Source: Acanthopleura granulata (lineage: Eukaryota > Mollusca > Polyplacophora > Chitonida > Chitonidae). From it: 64,000 nucleotides of DNA. Below the pieces are notes generated by a model. That model made no database searches, was not told the DNA's origin, and saw nothing but the letters and a program-made list of their open reading frames with translations. Below, in pieces: positions 13,501-26,669 of this stretch (position 1 is the first letter of the stretch; each line of letters begins with the position of its first letter). Both the position numbers and the translations under genes were made by a program. Where the stretch lies: assembly GCA_016165875.1 (NCBI GenBank), contig JABBOT010000002.1, forward strand, positions 36,297,868 through 36,361,867, given 5' to 3'.

Positions 13501-16500
13501 CTTACCGAAAAATATGTCGCTCAAGGTCTGGACGAAGTGAGTATTGGTAAGCTGAGCCAGATCTGCTGGGGCTTCTTCTGTGTGGGCCTCCTTCTCTGCA
13601 GCAATCAGACAGTCCGTAAAATCACGAATATTATCTGAAAATGAGAAGGACATCGTCAGTAGAGTCGACAGGAAGAAACAGTATAAAGCTAACAGTATAA
13701 CGAGAGTTCAGTGTTGGGCTCTCAGTTGGGTTGTGAAATGGGTCCTCTCTTAGCCTTCTCCACACACAATGTGCCTATCCGTTATTGTGTAATCGGGGAC
13801 CCGGCAGCAGTACTTTGCATCATTATATGTCGATCTTTTCTTCCTCATCTCATGACATTAGTTTTCAGAGAATGCATTGCACTAGAACGTCATATTATGA
13901 TACTTTAAGACTGAAGACATTTTCCCTCACAAAATTTTGCAACTAAATCCTTACCATTTCTATATGTTCATTTAGTGTCAGCATCAACTAAGTCCAAAAT
14001 ATCTTCATTATTTCTACCATTGCTGTACGTGGCACTAGGTCAAGGCAACCCATCATAATAGAATACATGTTTATTACAAATTTTTGTCAGACTGGTACTG
14101 GGGAAAATTTTCGGTTCGATGTTAGCTGGAGCCTTTGGACCTTTTGAATACACCACCACTGCTTGTAACTGGTGAGGGGCACCAACTAAATGTACTTTGT
14201 CAACTGAAAACCGGCAACACTTCATTGTGGTTTCAGGATTGTCAGTTGACTTGAGACCTTGCACAAAATCACTCAACTGCTAACACCAATATAACGGAAA
14301 TTTATTGTTGTGCACAAAACCCAATAGAAAACAACTGAACAACAAACATAGTGCTGCATATTTACAGAAATTACTCTGAAATGAAATTAAAAAAAATTTA
14401 GAGAAGGTTACCGATTCACCATTCAACATCAGAGCTAACGGTTATTTCATGTGTTAAAATTGCTCATTTGAACCGGACACTTCATTTGTGAGGATGGGGA
14501 AGAGGCATTTTCAAGAAGCATATACATCTGTACTAAGCCGAAAATCCAGCAACCTGTGGATGGTCGTGGGTTTCCCCTGGGCTCTGTGCGGTTTCCTCCC
14601 ACCATAATGATGGCCGCCGTCGTATAAGTGAATTATTCTTCAGTTCAGCGTAAAGCACCAATCAGATAAATAAATAAATAAACCAAAAATCAAATATTCC
14701 TCTTACACCCAACATTTAAAATCATGTGAAGCTGTACAACACATTTCTTTTACTACGGAATTAAGATTGCCCACAAAGCTGGAAATGTTTCAGGGTATTA
14801 GCACAATAATATGTTCATTCAAATTCTACAATAGCAAACAAATGCCTGCAGGCGCTCATGTGCACAGAACCGCTGTTAAAGTTTCCCTGAAACAGACGGC
14901 AGAGAGACAGAAAGGCCAAAAGTTCCATGTGAGCTTTGCTAGGAAACCATAAATGCATAACCTATGTACCTTGTTATAATATTTATGGCGTAAAATGAAA
15001 TATGTTCTTATTCTATCACCCCATTAATTCGGCCTAAGAAGCTTATTTTTGATGTGATTGCTAAGAATCGAAAGTTTATATATATCAAGGTGTTCTGGGT
15101 GGAAAAACCACCGCCTGCTAAAGCACATTAGAAAATAAGAAGTAATATGGCGTTGTGGTTGTTTCGCTCTTGTGAAAGAGAACGCTGGTACCTTTGAGTT
15201 TGTCACTGTAAAAGACTCATTTTCACACACTTTTGCCTCTGTGCGATATCTTGTGTTTATCATCTAGAAGACAATACTTTATTTCGGGTGACAAATTCGA
15301 TTATTTAATCTTCTTGACTTACAAAACCCGCATGTCTTCCAACCGCGAGCTACACTTCCTGTGTGACTTGAGAAATTTGCACCCATTGTAAATGTCACTG
15401 GCAAGGTACCTGTTAGTTATATTGGGCAGTAACTCAAAGTGTGAGGATCAAATGCGTGACACGATCGCGGACCTCATCGAAAGCAGTTCCATCGACTTCG
15501 AGTTCGGAGATCTGCGGGATATTTTGGAGTACAGGTGATGGACTCGGGGTTTCGATGAATGTCAGAATTTTAAAATAACACTCTGGGTCAATCTAGATGA
15601 ACTAACATCTCCTCTATTCCGGTTTTTACTCTAGTCCAGTCCGTTATTCTTGGGCAGTAACCTAAGGGGTCGGGTCAAATGGCAGACCTGCCGTCTGATA
15701 ATTAACTTCCACTGTATTCTTTATGTCCACCATTTTAATGACTACCCGACACTCGACTGCCGCAAGGTAGGCCTACATACAGTTAAGAACTGTTAAATAC
15801 ACCCATGTAGATTATCTAATACGATGTAAACCTTTTCGCCACATACGCTACCACGGGCATGTATGTCACGTTTACCGTTACCATCCTCAAAATAGCACAT
15901 AAGTATTCGATGACCTATCGGGACATAAATCTGGAAGGGTAATACATGATAGCACTATTCCAGACATAATTAAAAGTTACATTCAATGCATAACCACTGC
16001 ACATAAACCCCAATAAAACAATGAAGAAAACATCACGAAAGGAAGCTAATGTTTGACCGTAACACACGATCTATTTCGTTAAACGCACTGACACTGAGTA
16101 CTTCGGTGAAACTACTTCCGGAAATCTTTCATGTGTATATAACGGGCCTCTGGCGATTCTCACCAACAGGCCCTTAAAACTTATAGGTGTAGGTGTAGGT
16201 CAAAATCTACTCTGACATGTCCTCTCCACTCCTAGACCATATTACCGTCATTTACAAATTTACGCTCATGGACAGTGGCAAACATAAGTAGTCTCTTTGT
16301 GGGTCATCGAAATACAGTGCTTTACTGCGCCAGTTTCACAGGACCCACTCCTCCAGAAGAGGTGGATCGAACGCTCCAGTTGAGCAGGGTCGATTGCCTC
16401 AGGCCAGCTGGACCCACCGCTCCAGTTGAGCTGGGCCGATTGCCCCAGATCAGCTGGGCTGACCGCTCCATTTGAGCAGGGCCGATTGCCTCAGGCGAAC

Positions 16501-19500
16501 TGGACCCACCGCTCCAGTTGAGCAGGACCCACTCCTCCAGCTGAAAAGGGCTGAGCTCCAGTTGATCAGGGCCAATTGCTCCAGTTGAACTGCACCGACT
16601 CCTCAAGTTGAGTTTGACCAGCTTTCCCAGATGAGCAATTCAGAACTCAGTACGAACAGCTGTTTGTGTTCACACTAAAACTTCTTAACATTAGGTCCTC
16701 TTAAACAACACTACAAGTTAGGGGAATCATCTTAGCATATCAAGCTTGACAAACCTGGATCAAAACTCTTCTGGTGTTCGTGGTATAGTCTGTACAATTC
16801 GTCCAAAAAGGTCTTGACATATTCTCGGAAAGTTTGAAAGGGTTTCAGGCGAAGGTGTCTGAGAACCGGGAGGAAGTCCTCGGGGAGGCCATTGGCTGAT
16901 ACCTCCAGGAAAAAGTCCGAGAACTTCAAAGTCTGAACCATGTGAGGATCCTCGTTCCCATGACTGTAACCGATGAAAAGAAACAGTGAGTTTCGATGAT
17001 TGAAAAGAGTCAATGTGTTTGTATAAACAGAAACTCCAGAGAGAGTTACCATTTATCAAGCGGCTTGTGAAGTAATCATAACCCTGTTTCATTATGACGA
17101 AGTGAGTATAAATCAGATATACCATGCACGTCAACTTTCTGACTCATTTGGCGCAAAAGTCCCTACCCCTGTGAACGCAAGAATCCGATGAAATTTCTCA
17201 AAAATCACGTATACTTCACCCAGGAAAAGTGATGTTTTCAATGGCGTTTTAAATGAGTCTTGATTCCACGTCAATGGACGGTGTGCTATGTTCACATCAT
17301 ACCTTCGCGCATGTTCGTTACGTAACCAAGTGACGTTAACAATGGAAATGAAAAGATAATACTAAGAAAAGAGATTATTAAAATGATTCATTTGTTTCAA
17401 CAGGTCCATTTGATAATAATGGTCATAAGCTTTAGGGAGATAAAGTGTCCAACTGTTCTACATGTAGTATGAGTTGAACCAAATGGTGTAGAAACCACGT
17501 CCACGTTATCAACATCATGACCGGCTGGCTGTATGTGCTTGTGTACAATGTGACATGAGAGTACCTGCATTCAACTGACACACTGAGGATTTATGGCAGG
17601 CTTAACAAATTGGGATTAAGGTCAAAAAAGTGCCACATGAAAGAACGTTAAGATGTAAAGTTGCATCAGTTATATTAAGATAGCTTTGTATAATTTCGGA
17701 ATTAAATGAGAAAGCGTAAAGATCACCCTTAATAAAAGTCGTGTCTACGAACTGTACCCTCCAGCATGGAATGACTTCTCCAGTGTAATTAACATACAGA
17801 TGCATCCGTCAGCCTACCTGCTACCAAAACAGAACGCACTAATGAAGTTGACCACCGCATAGGAGATGTGCTCTCGTGGATTAAATGGTTCTTTCTCTGC
17901 TGCCATGGCGTCGAGGGTTCCTTCCCCAAAGGCTTTGTGGATCCTCTTCTCCAGTTCCGAGCCAGACAGGTACGTTCTGATCACAGGTAAGAGTCATTCG
18001 TTATATACACCATAATATAATTTTCCACTGGTTTGGAGGGCGTGGTTTACAAGAGCTTAATGATTCTGGTTAATTTAGTGTTCATATGAATTGATATGTG
18101 GGTTAAGCCAGGGAAGTACCAACATGGATATCCTCCTATAAATGGACATCCTCTGATCATGGGGCAAACGCTAATACATAAGTGTGGGTACGAGAAGATA
18201 CAGAATATGGTAAGTGGTGTTCATAGCATAGGTTATAATAAAAACCGTAAATGTTAATCCAGTCACGTTTTCTGCTTACCGTAGGGCTTTTGCAGCAATT
18301 TTCCTTTGTAATCTCCAAGACGGACCATAGTCGCTCAAAGCAATGTCCTTTCCACCCTCTGTGGCAATATCCACTGTTACAAAGGTATAAGATTTATAGA
18401 AACATTTGTAGTAGGCCTACGCTGTAGTACACTATTTGAACTAAATTGTAGAACAGAATTTTATTATAATAAAAGTAAATTATTTATGCACAGCTGCACA
18501 CATGAATAAATTGTTTTACTTTTTTATCTAATTTGTATTTTATGCCATACTCAAGAATATTCGCTTTTACGACCGACAGCATTATGGTAGTAGGGAACCG
18601 CAGAGAGCCTGGGGGGGAAACCCACGGCCATCTGCAGGTTGTTGGCATAATTTGGGAGGGGAAGCCAAAATGGTTTAACTTCAACCCACACAGACAGCAT
18701 TGGTGAGAGATTCACGGAACAATTCGTTGCCCTAGCCAGCTAACAACCTCCGCCACGGAGGCCCCCATATGAATAATAAACAATGAAATAAACACATTAG
18801 CTTACGATAAGAAGGTCTAATTTTTGAGGGAAAATGTATTGTAAATTATAAATGGTACTCACGCGAATAGGACCTTGGTCTTCCGGCAAATTCTGTTGGT
18901 TTTGTCAACAGGGCTTCCCTCGCTAGTTCATAGTTATTTAGCACTACCGCATTAAAGGACCCTGCGACTGAAAAATATCCATCGTCTTGAACTTCGCGTC
19001 AGGTAAACACACATCAATATGATACATATTCAAAGGCGCATATGGTGTGTCTGTGACGCGGTACTGTCACAGGCGATGAGTGAATAAACCGTATACCAGT
19101 CCAATATATGCCCACAGACTGAACAAAGCTATATAAGCACTGTATTACCATGCAGTTACTGCCATCGTGATGTAGAAAGGACTACACAGCCACACAGCAC
19201 GAATAACTTCAGTACTTACCAAATTTCAAGTAATATATTGGTCCGTAAATTTTGGCCATATCTGTCATCTCCAAAGGTACACTTTTCTTCGATCTTGCAA
19301 ACACTACAATCACAGATATGAAATTCGAACAGTGTGTTATCTTACTACGCGATGTAAACATTTTAGTCCGATTGGTAAAATATTAGTGACCTGACACCGA
19401 GGTGTTGAGTTAAATCTGTTACCGGATATATGTGTTCCAGTCAATGATCCGACATAGACGTGACATGGGCCTCCAGTCTATCATCCGACATAGGCGTTCT

Positions 19501-19850
19501 AGTCAATGATCGACAAAGGCCTTCAGTCAATGGCCTGACATATGCATTCCAGTCAATGATCCGACATAGTTGTTACAGTCAATGACTCGACAGAGGTGTT
19601 GTAATGAGTCACCCGATACAAATGTTTTAAGGAAATGCAACGATAGCTACACCATTGTGGAAGTGATTGGTGAAAATTTGTCGATAAAACACTTACAGAG
19701 GACATTGCCGATGATAGGCAGCGGCGTGGGGCCCGGTGGTAAGTTATATCTCTTGCCTCTGCCGTAGATGAAGTACAGTAGCACCACAGTGAAGAGCGCC
19801 AGACACAGCGCCTGTGTCAAGCCTAACTGGAACCAGCCGAGGTCTAACAT
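10555..19850 (-). CDS. Cytochrome P450 gene B, CYP2-clan monooxygenase, complete, ten exons
   Basis: The exons are 19697-19850, 19220-19303, 18863-18961, 18280-18373, 17818-17976, 16755-16963, 13506-13634, 12303-12407, 11480-11614 and 10555-10901. Together they make 1515 bases, or 504 residues plus TAA, with all phases compatible. The product is a microsomal heme-thiolate monooxygenase. An N-terminal anchor (about residues 8-27) is followed by the hinge PPGPTPLPIIG. Further marks are C-helix WRLQR (132-136), I-helix AGIDTT (310-315), K-helix ESMR (367-370), FRPERF (420-425) and heme loop FSMGRRVCLG (442-451, Cys449 as heme ligand). Length and motifs fit the CYP1/CYP2/CYP17 group; invertebrate relatives are often labelled steroid 17-alpha-hydroxylase-like. 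The substrate cannot be told from sequence. A candidate AATAAA lies about 170 bases past the stop. Introns carry SINEs and minisatellites. I expect this to be the working copy of the A/B pair. Confidence 0.93.
11727..11780. repeat. 24-bp tandem duplication in P450 B intron 8
   Basis: Two exact copies of a unit containing cacatatggtccggtggata, side by side. Confidence 0.85.
13078..13275 (-). mobile_element. SINE copy in P450 B intron 7
   Basis: On the plus strand a run of ttta units (the reversed tail) precedes attggtgttttacgcg and the conserved body with the gtgggaggaaaccgg stretch. The copy ends inside the body, near gaagccagccctctgg. Confidence 0.85.
14540..14690 (+). mobile_element. SINE fragment in P450 B intron 6
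   Basis: Counterpart of the copy at 850-995, with the same truncation point and a slightly longer aaat-unit tail. Confidence 0.8.
16345..16612. repeat. 46-bp minisatellite in P450 B intron 6
   Basis: Units of about 46 bases carry the core gctccagttgagcaggg and gattgcctcaggc. Roughly five to six imperfect copies are present. The matching site in the duplicated segment (2640-2750) is collapsed, so the array changed length after the duplication. Confidence 0.85.
18525..18772 (-). mobile_element. SINE copy in P450 B intron 3, most complete head
   Basis: On the minus strand this begins near gcctccgtggcggagg, resembling a tRNA A-box region. A later stretch, diverged here, corresponds to the B-box-like gagttcaagtcc visible in other copies; the body and tail follow. 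This order supports a tRNA-derived SINE. Confidence 0.82.
19425..19620. repeat. 26-bp minisatellite in P450 B intron 1
   Basis: Same core as 5480-5730. It has lost one block and gained another relative to that array, showing turnover since the segmental duplication. Confidence 0.75.
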
Positions 19851-20214
19851 CTTGCTGATGGACTGATGTCAACAGAAAAAAATTAACATATACAGTTCTA
19901 ATCATTACAAACTCCAATTACATTTACTTACAGGCCTGTTGGTGTTATATACTCAAACATTTGAACGCTCTGTACATCAAAGACATAGAAAAGACGAAAA
20001 GTTGCTTACTTTTGCTTTGTTATTTTTTTGTTCTATACACCCTTCGATCAATTTCTTGTATATTAAAATGACTTGCAAGTACTCCAAATACCCTAAATAA
20101 ACTGGACTGATAGCGGGACTAGTACATAAAATGATACTGATCATCTACAAATTTCTATTCATCGGCAAAATATGCATCAGGTGATTTTTTATATTTCATC
20201 TAAAGGTATATACC

Positions 20215-20635
20215 GGATGTCCAAGAAATCGCGCACCGCCCTGGTTAAAAAAAACACCTTTATTGATAATAATCATAACAAATGCTCAAACTGAGCACCC
20301 TCTGCAATAAAACACGCATCAATTCTCCTCACCAAACTGTCTTTCACACTCCTGAGTGTTTCAGGGGTGATCTTTTGGCACTCAGTTATTGTTGCACCCT
20401 TCAAATCATCATGAGTGCCTGCACGACTCTGGTACACAAAGGAAAGATCCCCTTGAAACACTCAGGAGTGTGAAAGACACTTTGATGAAGAGAACTGCGT
20501 GTTTTATTGCACAGGGTGCTCAATTTGAGCATTTCTTATTATTATTATCAAAAACGGTGTTTTTGAAATAATAAAGGTGTTCTGGAAATCAAGAATGGTG
20601 TGTTTTTTTGAAAAGCAGGGCACCCTGTAGAATGA
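20215..20635. mobile_element. Fold-back element from the end of a mariner/Tc1-like transposon
   Basis: Two arms, about 20256-20385 and 20436-20565, are inverted copies around a 50-base centre. The left arm on the minus strand encodes a fragment ending LRSVKDSLVRRIDACF followed by Gln-Phe-Glu-His-Leu-Leu. The right arm encodes the same stretch on the plus strand, more decayed. That ending resembles the C-terminus of mariner/Tc1 (IS630-superfamily) transposases. Outside the arms both ends carry a related T-rich terminal sequence next to a gggc(g/a)... stretch, likely the terminal inverted repeat. The element lacks the catalytic region and cannot move on its own. Confidence 0.75.
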
Positions 20636-22704
20636 GTATGACAATTTTTCAATTGTTCTACAAACGGGTACTAGATTGCTGCTCTCAACGTCGTCGGCGC
20701 TGTCAGGCGTTACTACGTCAGTACGAGCGCACTTTGCGGCTACGGGAGGAACAGAAGGGTCCCTCGTTGCATATGACATCACCACGGTTGGTAATCTTGG
20801 TGTCGTTTAACCTCGGAAGAAAAATAGATCTGACATGCATTCGTTTGTAGCCTATATATTAGACACATAGCGCATTCTGAACAGAACGCGTCATAAGGCA
20901 AACAAACAAAAGCATATGATCATTCATGTCGATGTTATAATTCGAGACCGCGGACATCCGGGCAGTTCACCCGCTGGAGGCAGTGGGTAGCAGACGACGC
21001 GGTGAAAGATAACATGGGAAGGCTGAAGAAAATGAACAACATTGGGCAACATCCTGAGAACTACGGCTGAATAATAACCAGAAATTACAATATGTCTTCC
21101 TACAGAACAATCAACAATAGCATATGTAAATTATGAACTTTGATGAAACCTAGCTTGGGACTTATGTGTTCTGTATTAACTTCCATGTTATTGTGACAAT
21201 GTTTTCACCGCATTGTCGGGGTGAGCAAACCGTGTTGGCGCGAGTAAAACCGCTAATTCTCGGATGTTGAGGGTCTCGAATATACAGACTTATACAGACT
21301 TCGACCACAGCCCAGTGCTGGGCTCACTTCTAATTTTTGGGATGTCAGCGAAGTGGACAGAGTCCTATGGGGACCTCTGTTTAGGCATTTAAGTCCCATT
21401 AGAGCATTGTCGCTGTGTAGAAGTACCTAACTAGCTTAAATGATGAGATACAAGTGAAATCATTTTTTTCACAATAGCATTTGTGTGTTGTCTGCTGGCA
21501 CTCTTTTGCTCCATGATACAATATGTCGGGATTCCCAGTGACTCGGTCAGGCGAACATTAAAAAGAATCTTTGTTGCGGATAAACTGACCCACCCGCTAA
21601 ATTTTGTCCGACTCCGGGGATTTTTTTTCTTTCGCATAAGTCAGACATTCCAGAACACAACCTACTACATTGCTCCGATTTACCTACATTAGCCTCGGCT
21701 ATGCATGTTTACGCTCCTTGGAGCAAGAAGAGTACACAGGCAATGTGTGTCCAGCAGTACAAAATGATCTAAGAATAGCGATCATGAGGTGTAGTTTGAG
21801 GGTAGGGAATTCATAGTGCTTGAGGTCAACCCAAACCGACGGAGCGTTGAAGCGTCAACAAAAGCAGAGATGTATTTGTATGCAAATCGCCAACTTCCGC
21901 ACAGCTCAGCGCTCCCTCGAAGTTCTAACGTGGTTTGTGGGATCCGTCAATAACAACGAAGAGCCTTCCCACCTTTTTGGTGTTTGTTTGGAATTTTACT
22001 TCAATGTGTTAGTAACGGGAAGGATAACAAAGAAGTTAAACAATTACAAATAGGAGGTATTTTTTTTACCAATAACATAAAATCATTGTTCACGCAATCG
22101 TGATGTAATTCAGTTCCTTGGGAAGTGGAAAACGCCATATAATCAATTACCACCGCCACCACCAGCAGAGAGAGAAACTGTTGTGTTGTGATGGCTTTAC
22201 TGAAATGGTAGGTAACAAAAACAAAACAAAAGATCAACAAGACAATAAATGCCTAGTCTACTTCTACATGTACAAATTAATTCAGAGTTTGCCTCAAACT
22301 GTATCATATCATTGCAACGTGTACGTAAATTCATAAAAGTTCGTCTGCAAGACGAGAATCTCATTCCCTATTTTTGTGCTGGCGAAGACTGTGGACTTCC
22401 ATGACATCCTGCGATCAGCTAGGTTCTCGCCCTGACCTCTCTTTTCATAAGAGGAGTCCTTGTTTCATTGGAACAATAAATAAAACCTCTGCGGAATTGA
22501 TTTACGTGCATATAACTGTTAACTTTCATATGCCAAGCAATGTATCTTTTTCTCCATTATTCACGGAACCGCGGAAGAGACATTCAATTCTTATGTTTTG
22601 GCCCTCGAAAAAATAATTTGCTAACACGGGGGCCGGGGGGTGTAATTTGCCTTCACCTTACCAATTAATCAAAATGCTGATATTTGAAATAAAGAATTTC
22701 TCAT

Positions 22705-22803
22705 TGGATACTAAGTCCGGGGTCAAGTCCAGCTCATGCTGGCTTCGTCTCCGGTCGTATGTGGGAAGGTCTGCCAGCAACCTGTGGATGGTAAAGGGTT
22801 CAA
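22705..22803 (+). mobile_element. SINE fragment (central part)
   Basis: Contains the B-box-like caagtccagctcatgctggc and the body through gccagcaacctgtggatgg, then stops. The tail is absent. Confidence 0.7.
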
Positions 22804-23526
22804 TATACTGAATCGATACTCGGTACATAACCTTACTATGGCGATTTACAGATCCAGATCGCGTTTTGGCCTCTCCGTCAGTTTGGGACAACATTTGTGT
22901 CGTCTCGTTTATGTCCGTTTGGCCGTTTTAGTTCCATTTTTGGTTACCTAACATTTATTATGTTTCGACCATTTTGAAAAAAATGTGTTTTTCTTCTGGT
23001 GTAGATATGAACTACTATACCTATTATTCGGATCGCTCAAAAGTAGCAGGAAACATGTATTGCTTTCAGAATGATTCCAAAATGCTCATATTCACATTGA
23101 ATTTGCAAAACAGAATTTTAAACAATCCCCTTCCCTCCTGAGGCCATTTTATGCTGAATTGTCCTGTAACTGCTCTACGCAATAGCCAGATCCCTGTGAA
23201 CTCACGCGTTCTAGTTTTTCTGCATTTTTGACTTGAAATAGACCCAGATCCCGCTGGTTTTCTCAAATGGCACACAGCCACCGAAAATCCATGAAATGGA
23301 TCCATGAATTGTGTGTGACTGCCTACGGTTACAATGCTTTTAGCATAGCCACGGGGGATTGTTTATCCACCAGTGAATGAATTTCGGTCATGCGCAGTCG
23401 AAACAGCTGTAGTCTAAGATAAATTTCTAATTATTCAAAAACAAGTGGCATTCTGGATAATGGGAGGAAGGTGGGTGCAGTTATCAAAATTCCGGTCAGT
23501 TTAATCTATGCTCTACTTCTAACACC

Positions 23527-23697
23527 AGACGCTGTGAGTTCAAGTCCAGCTCACTCTGGCTTCCTCTCCGGCCATGTGTGGGAAGCAACTTGCGGATGGT
23601 CGTGGATTTCCCCCGGGCTCTGCCTGGTTTCCTCCCACCATAATGCTAAGTGAAATATTCTTGAGTTCGGCGTAAAACACAAATCAAATAAATAAGT
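23527..23697 (+). mobile_element. SINE copy with B-box, body and tail
   Basis: Runs from gtgagttcaagtccagctc through gtttcctcccaccataatg to a tail of aaataaataag. An internal gap removes part of the gccgtcgtataag stretch. Confidence 0.82.
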
Positions 23698-25177
23698 AAG
23701 TTCTAAAACCGCATGTTCCGCATTCTTTTCCGATTTTACTATAATCGAACATTAATAAATGAAATTTATATTTTAAAGCTTGCAGAGCTCTGTATGATCT
23801 CACTGCAGTATATATGGTTTTAAGGTTCGATATTTGGAAGTTCTCTGACACAAAATAGTGTAATCTCTTCGTGGAAACAATACTGCAACTTTGTTGTGTG
23901 CAGAACTTGTTTCAGCCATTTGGAATGTTGCTATTGTAAAACAAATTATTCTCCAAGCTCATGTCTAGCATGCCATTTGCTTTTCAATAATTATGACTTC
24001 ACTTGAAGCAATAAGTTCTTAGACCCCTGAACAACATTGTAAATTTAAATATAGTATTCTACCTGCAATATCTTTTGAACAATATGCACGCCGAACATAC
24101 CGATGTGATCACTGCGAAACAACCAACACCCTAAGCGTTTAATGGGTGATTAAACTTCAAACAAGCGTGCTTAATAAATGTACACCATTTATGTGTATAT
24201 ACCATACATATATTTAAGTATTAAACATAAATGTATAAAACATATAGGCCTATACTATAATGTTATAATCCCCAAGTGTTTAGCATCTGATGCATAAAAG
24301 TGTTTAGAAGTTAAGCATCGAAAGGGCCTCTTGCAACTATATGGGAAATCGTCACCCTGTCGCCCAGGCCGACTTCCAACCTGCTCACAGTGAGAGATCT
24401 ACTGCAGAATCACGCAAGGGCTAGGTGCTATATCCGCTCCACCCTGTCTTTCAAACCGATCGAATCTGTTCCAGTCAGCTCTATAAGAAGTTGGATTTAA
24501 AATAAGTTTTATCTCGGACTTTGCCGGATATTTATTAAGGTAAGTTGATAAACACACGTAGTCGCCTTTCTCCATATGTAACTATTCGCTATGCTGACAC
24601 CTAACGCGTTACGGGTTGAACGGACTCATAACGTGGTCACCACTAACATATCTTTGAGTGCATTGAGCTTTCAGTGGATGTATGAACCATATATCAGCCA
24701 TACATATTCATTATATTTGGAAACATATCCAATATGTAGCTTCTGAAATGCAAACAAATAAGACCTGTCTCTTTCCCGGTTTAATCATTTTCTCCGAAAC
24801 TCATGTCTCTGAAAAAAAAGTACACACAAACTGGACTAAAATTCCTGAAGCCTGTTGCTAGCTGGATTCTCAGCCGTGACGAGTTACCACTGTACTGTAC
24901 GTCACAACGATCTAAAATCCATGAACTGTTATGGTCAATATGCAGTTCCAGAGACCCCAAAATACCAACATGGTACTTCGCAACAGTTCAGAACTCTCCA
25001 CCTTGACCTCAAAGACGCACAAATGACTTTGGTTCACGTAATCATATATTTATTGCAATGAAAATTCCACCGACAAAACGCTTTAAAATAGTTAAATTTG
25101 CTTTTGACCTTACTTTTGTCCTCTGATAAAACAAGAAGTGTGAATCACACCACTCCGGTTTTTCACAGTAGTTAACT

Positions 25178-26075
25178 ATTTATATAAACTAAAGAGCATT
25201 CAAATGTCATGTTTCTCTTAGTTTTAAGAAATATACTGACCTGTATTCAGTAATAATTTAATTTTTGTAAAGAAGAGTGATCAGTTATGCAATAGTTTAG
25301 TTTATATATGTTGCACACACTACAAAAGGAATAATACAACCTTTTCCAGCTTTAGAAGACAAAAGTATTGTCTCAAGTATTATATCTGGTGCTGGACTTC
25401 AGTCAACCAAATGTCACCTATATGAGAAGGCGCCACAGATTTGCTAATAAGAACTTGTCTGCCCTGTCTCATACATGGCTCAATGTCTTTTTACCATGCT
25501 TCACTTGGGGTGAAGCTTCAATTTGGCTTAGGGATAAATACAGAAACAATATTTTGAAAACAGAGTTTTTCAAATTTCTCAATGCACCACTTCAAATTAG
25601 AATTTGAAAAGTACCAGAAATAAATGTATACAAAACTGTCACAAAAGAGTAGTATCCCAATGTTCTAATTTATCTTACATGTAAGTGCAAAATGTGTGTA
25701 TCTATTCTACACTTTTAAGCTATGTGTGGGTGAAAGAGTACTGAATGAAAATAATGTACTCTGCAGTTGTGTGTTGATGTTTGAAACATTACACGTGGAT
25801 ATAAATATATCAGATCAGTGTATTAGGTTCATGTGTGATAATCCTGAAAACTTATAATTAATATGTACTCCTACTTGATTGTACCCATGTAGCACTGAAT
25901 ATGTCTGCAAACAATGTATATACGTTTGAAAGCAACAGTATGTTTGCCTGATATCTGTTACTGAAACTATAACCATGGGCACCAGAGTTTCATGCATGAT
26001 CATTCAAATGCGCCTTGCTCCAGTTCAAGTGTTTAGTTTCCACTGTACCGTTCACATCTCTCTTGTAATGTCTTT
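25178..26075 (+). repeat. Left arm of a large inverted repeat
   Basis: Matches the reverse complement of 27338-28255 over about 0.9 kb with interspersed substitutions and short indels. Shared blocks include atttgctaataagaacttgt and gtgggtgaaagagtactgaa. Confidence 0.88.
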
Positions 26076-26159
26076 TTATTGCTCGATTGATTTCTCATAA
26101 TAACCAGCTGTAGTCGGTGGAAGCATTGAGGTAGAATAGCTTTCCTCCATGGTAGAAGT

Positions 26160-26285
26160 CACAGTCAATGCTTTGCAGACATTTGGTCTTAAGCCGTTTA
26201 ACTTCCCTCTGCTGTACACCACAACGTCAATGCTATGCAGACATTTGGTCTTAAACCGTCTAACTTCCCTCTGCTGTACACCAAA
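26160..26285. repeat. About 62-bp tandem duplication within the inverted-repeat spacer
   Basis: Two units share gcagacatttggtctta and acttccctctgctgtacacc, with a few substitutions. Confidence 0.85.
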
Positions 26286-26669
26286 TGAGAGAAAAGTTTT
26301 CCACATTTAGTCGTGTGAAGGTGCACAGGCTTCACTTGCGTGATACTTACAGATACAATAACGCTCATCTGTTGAGTGCAAGCATGGTTCTGTTTTGTTT
26401 TTGTGCTGTATATATAGCCTTCAGGCGACTAATATGCAGACCAGCGGGGCGAATCCCTCTTCGATGTTGGTCATCAGACAATAGGACTTCGGTAGTGATT
26501 CGGCCTAGTTCGACACAATATATTCTGCACACTGATTTAAGAATTCTCATAACTGTGCCAGTGTCAACAGCAATACTGTTCATATAGTATACGTTGTCAA
26601 ATTATTCCACTTTCTGATCTGTGACAGTTTTATGTAGATCCACTTTCACTGGGGCGAACTTGAACGCTA

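Larger units (their letters stand above)
13695..19895. repeat. Segmental tandem duplication, right copy
   Basis: Partner of 1-5985. Differences are scattered substitutions plus small indels: a 46-bp-unit minisatellite expanded at 16345-16612, and 22 bases of a SINE kept at about 18740 but missing from the left copy. The patchy upstream match continues to about 20205. Confidence 0.95.
20636..25177. other. Intergenic stretch upstream of P450 B
   Basis: Apart from the two SINE pieces I see no gene, RNA gene or further repeat that I can support. Open frames here are short and have no recognisable motifs. Confidence 0.5.

Noticed and set aside
16322..16606. 94-codon minus-strand frame rich in Ser, Thr and Gly
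   Set aside because: It is a translation of the 46-bp minisatellite inside a P450 intron.
18525..18772. tRNA-like head considered as a tRNA gene
   Set aside because: A-box-like and B-box-like stretches are present but no cloverleaf with an acceptor stem can be drawn; the body and aaat tail show it is a SINE.
25368..25607. Open frame of 79 codons on the plus strand
   Set aside because: The same peptide recurs broken in the inverted arm at 27931-28206, so it is part of a repeat. No domain is recognisable and no splice or start context supports a gene.
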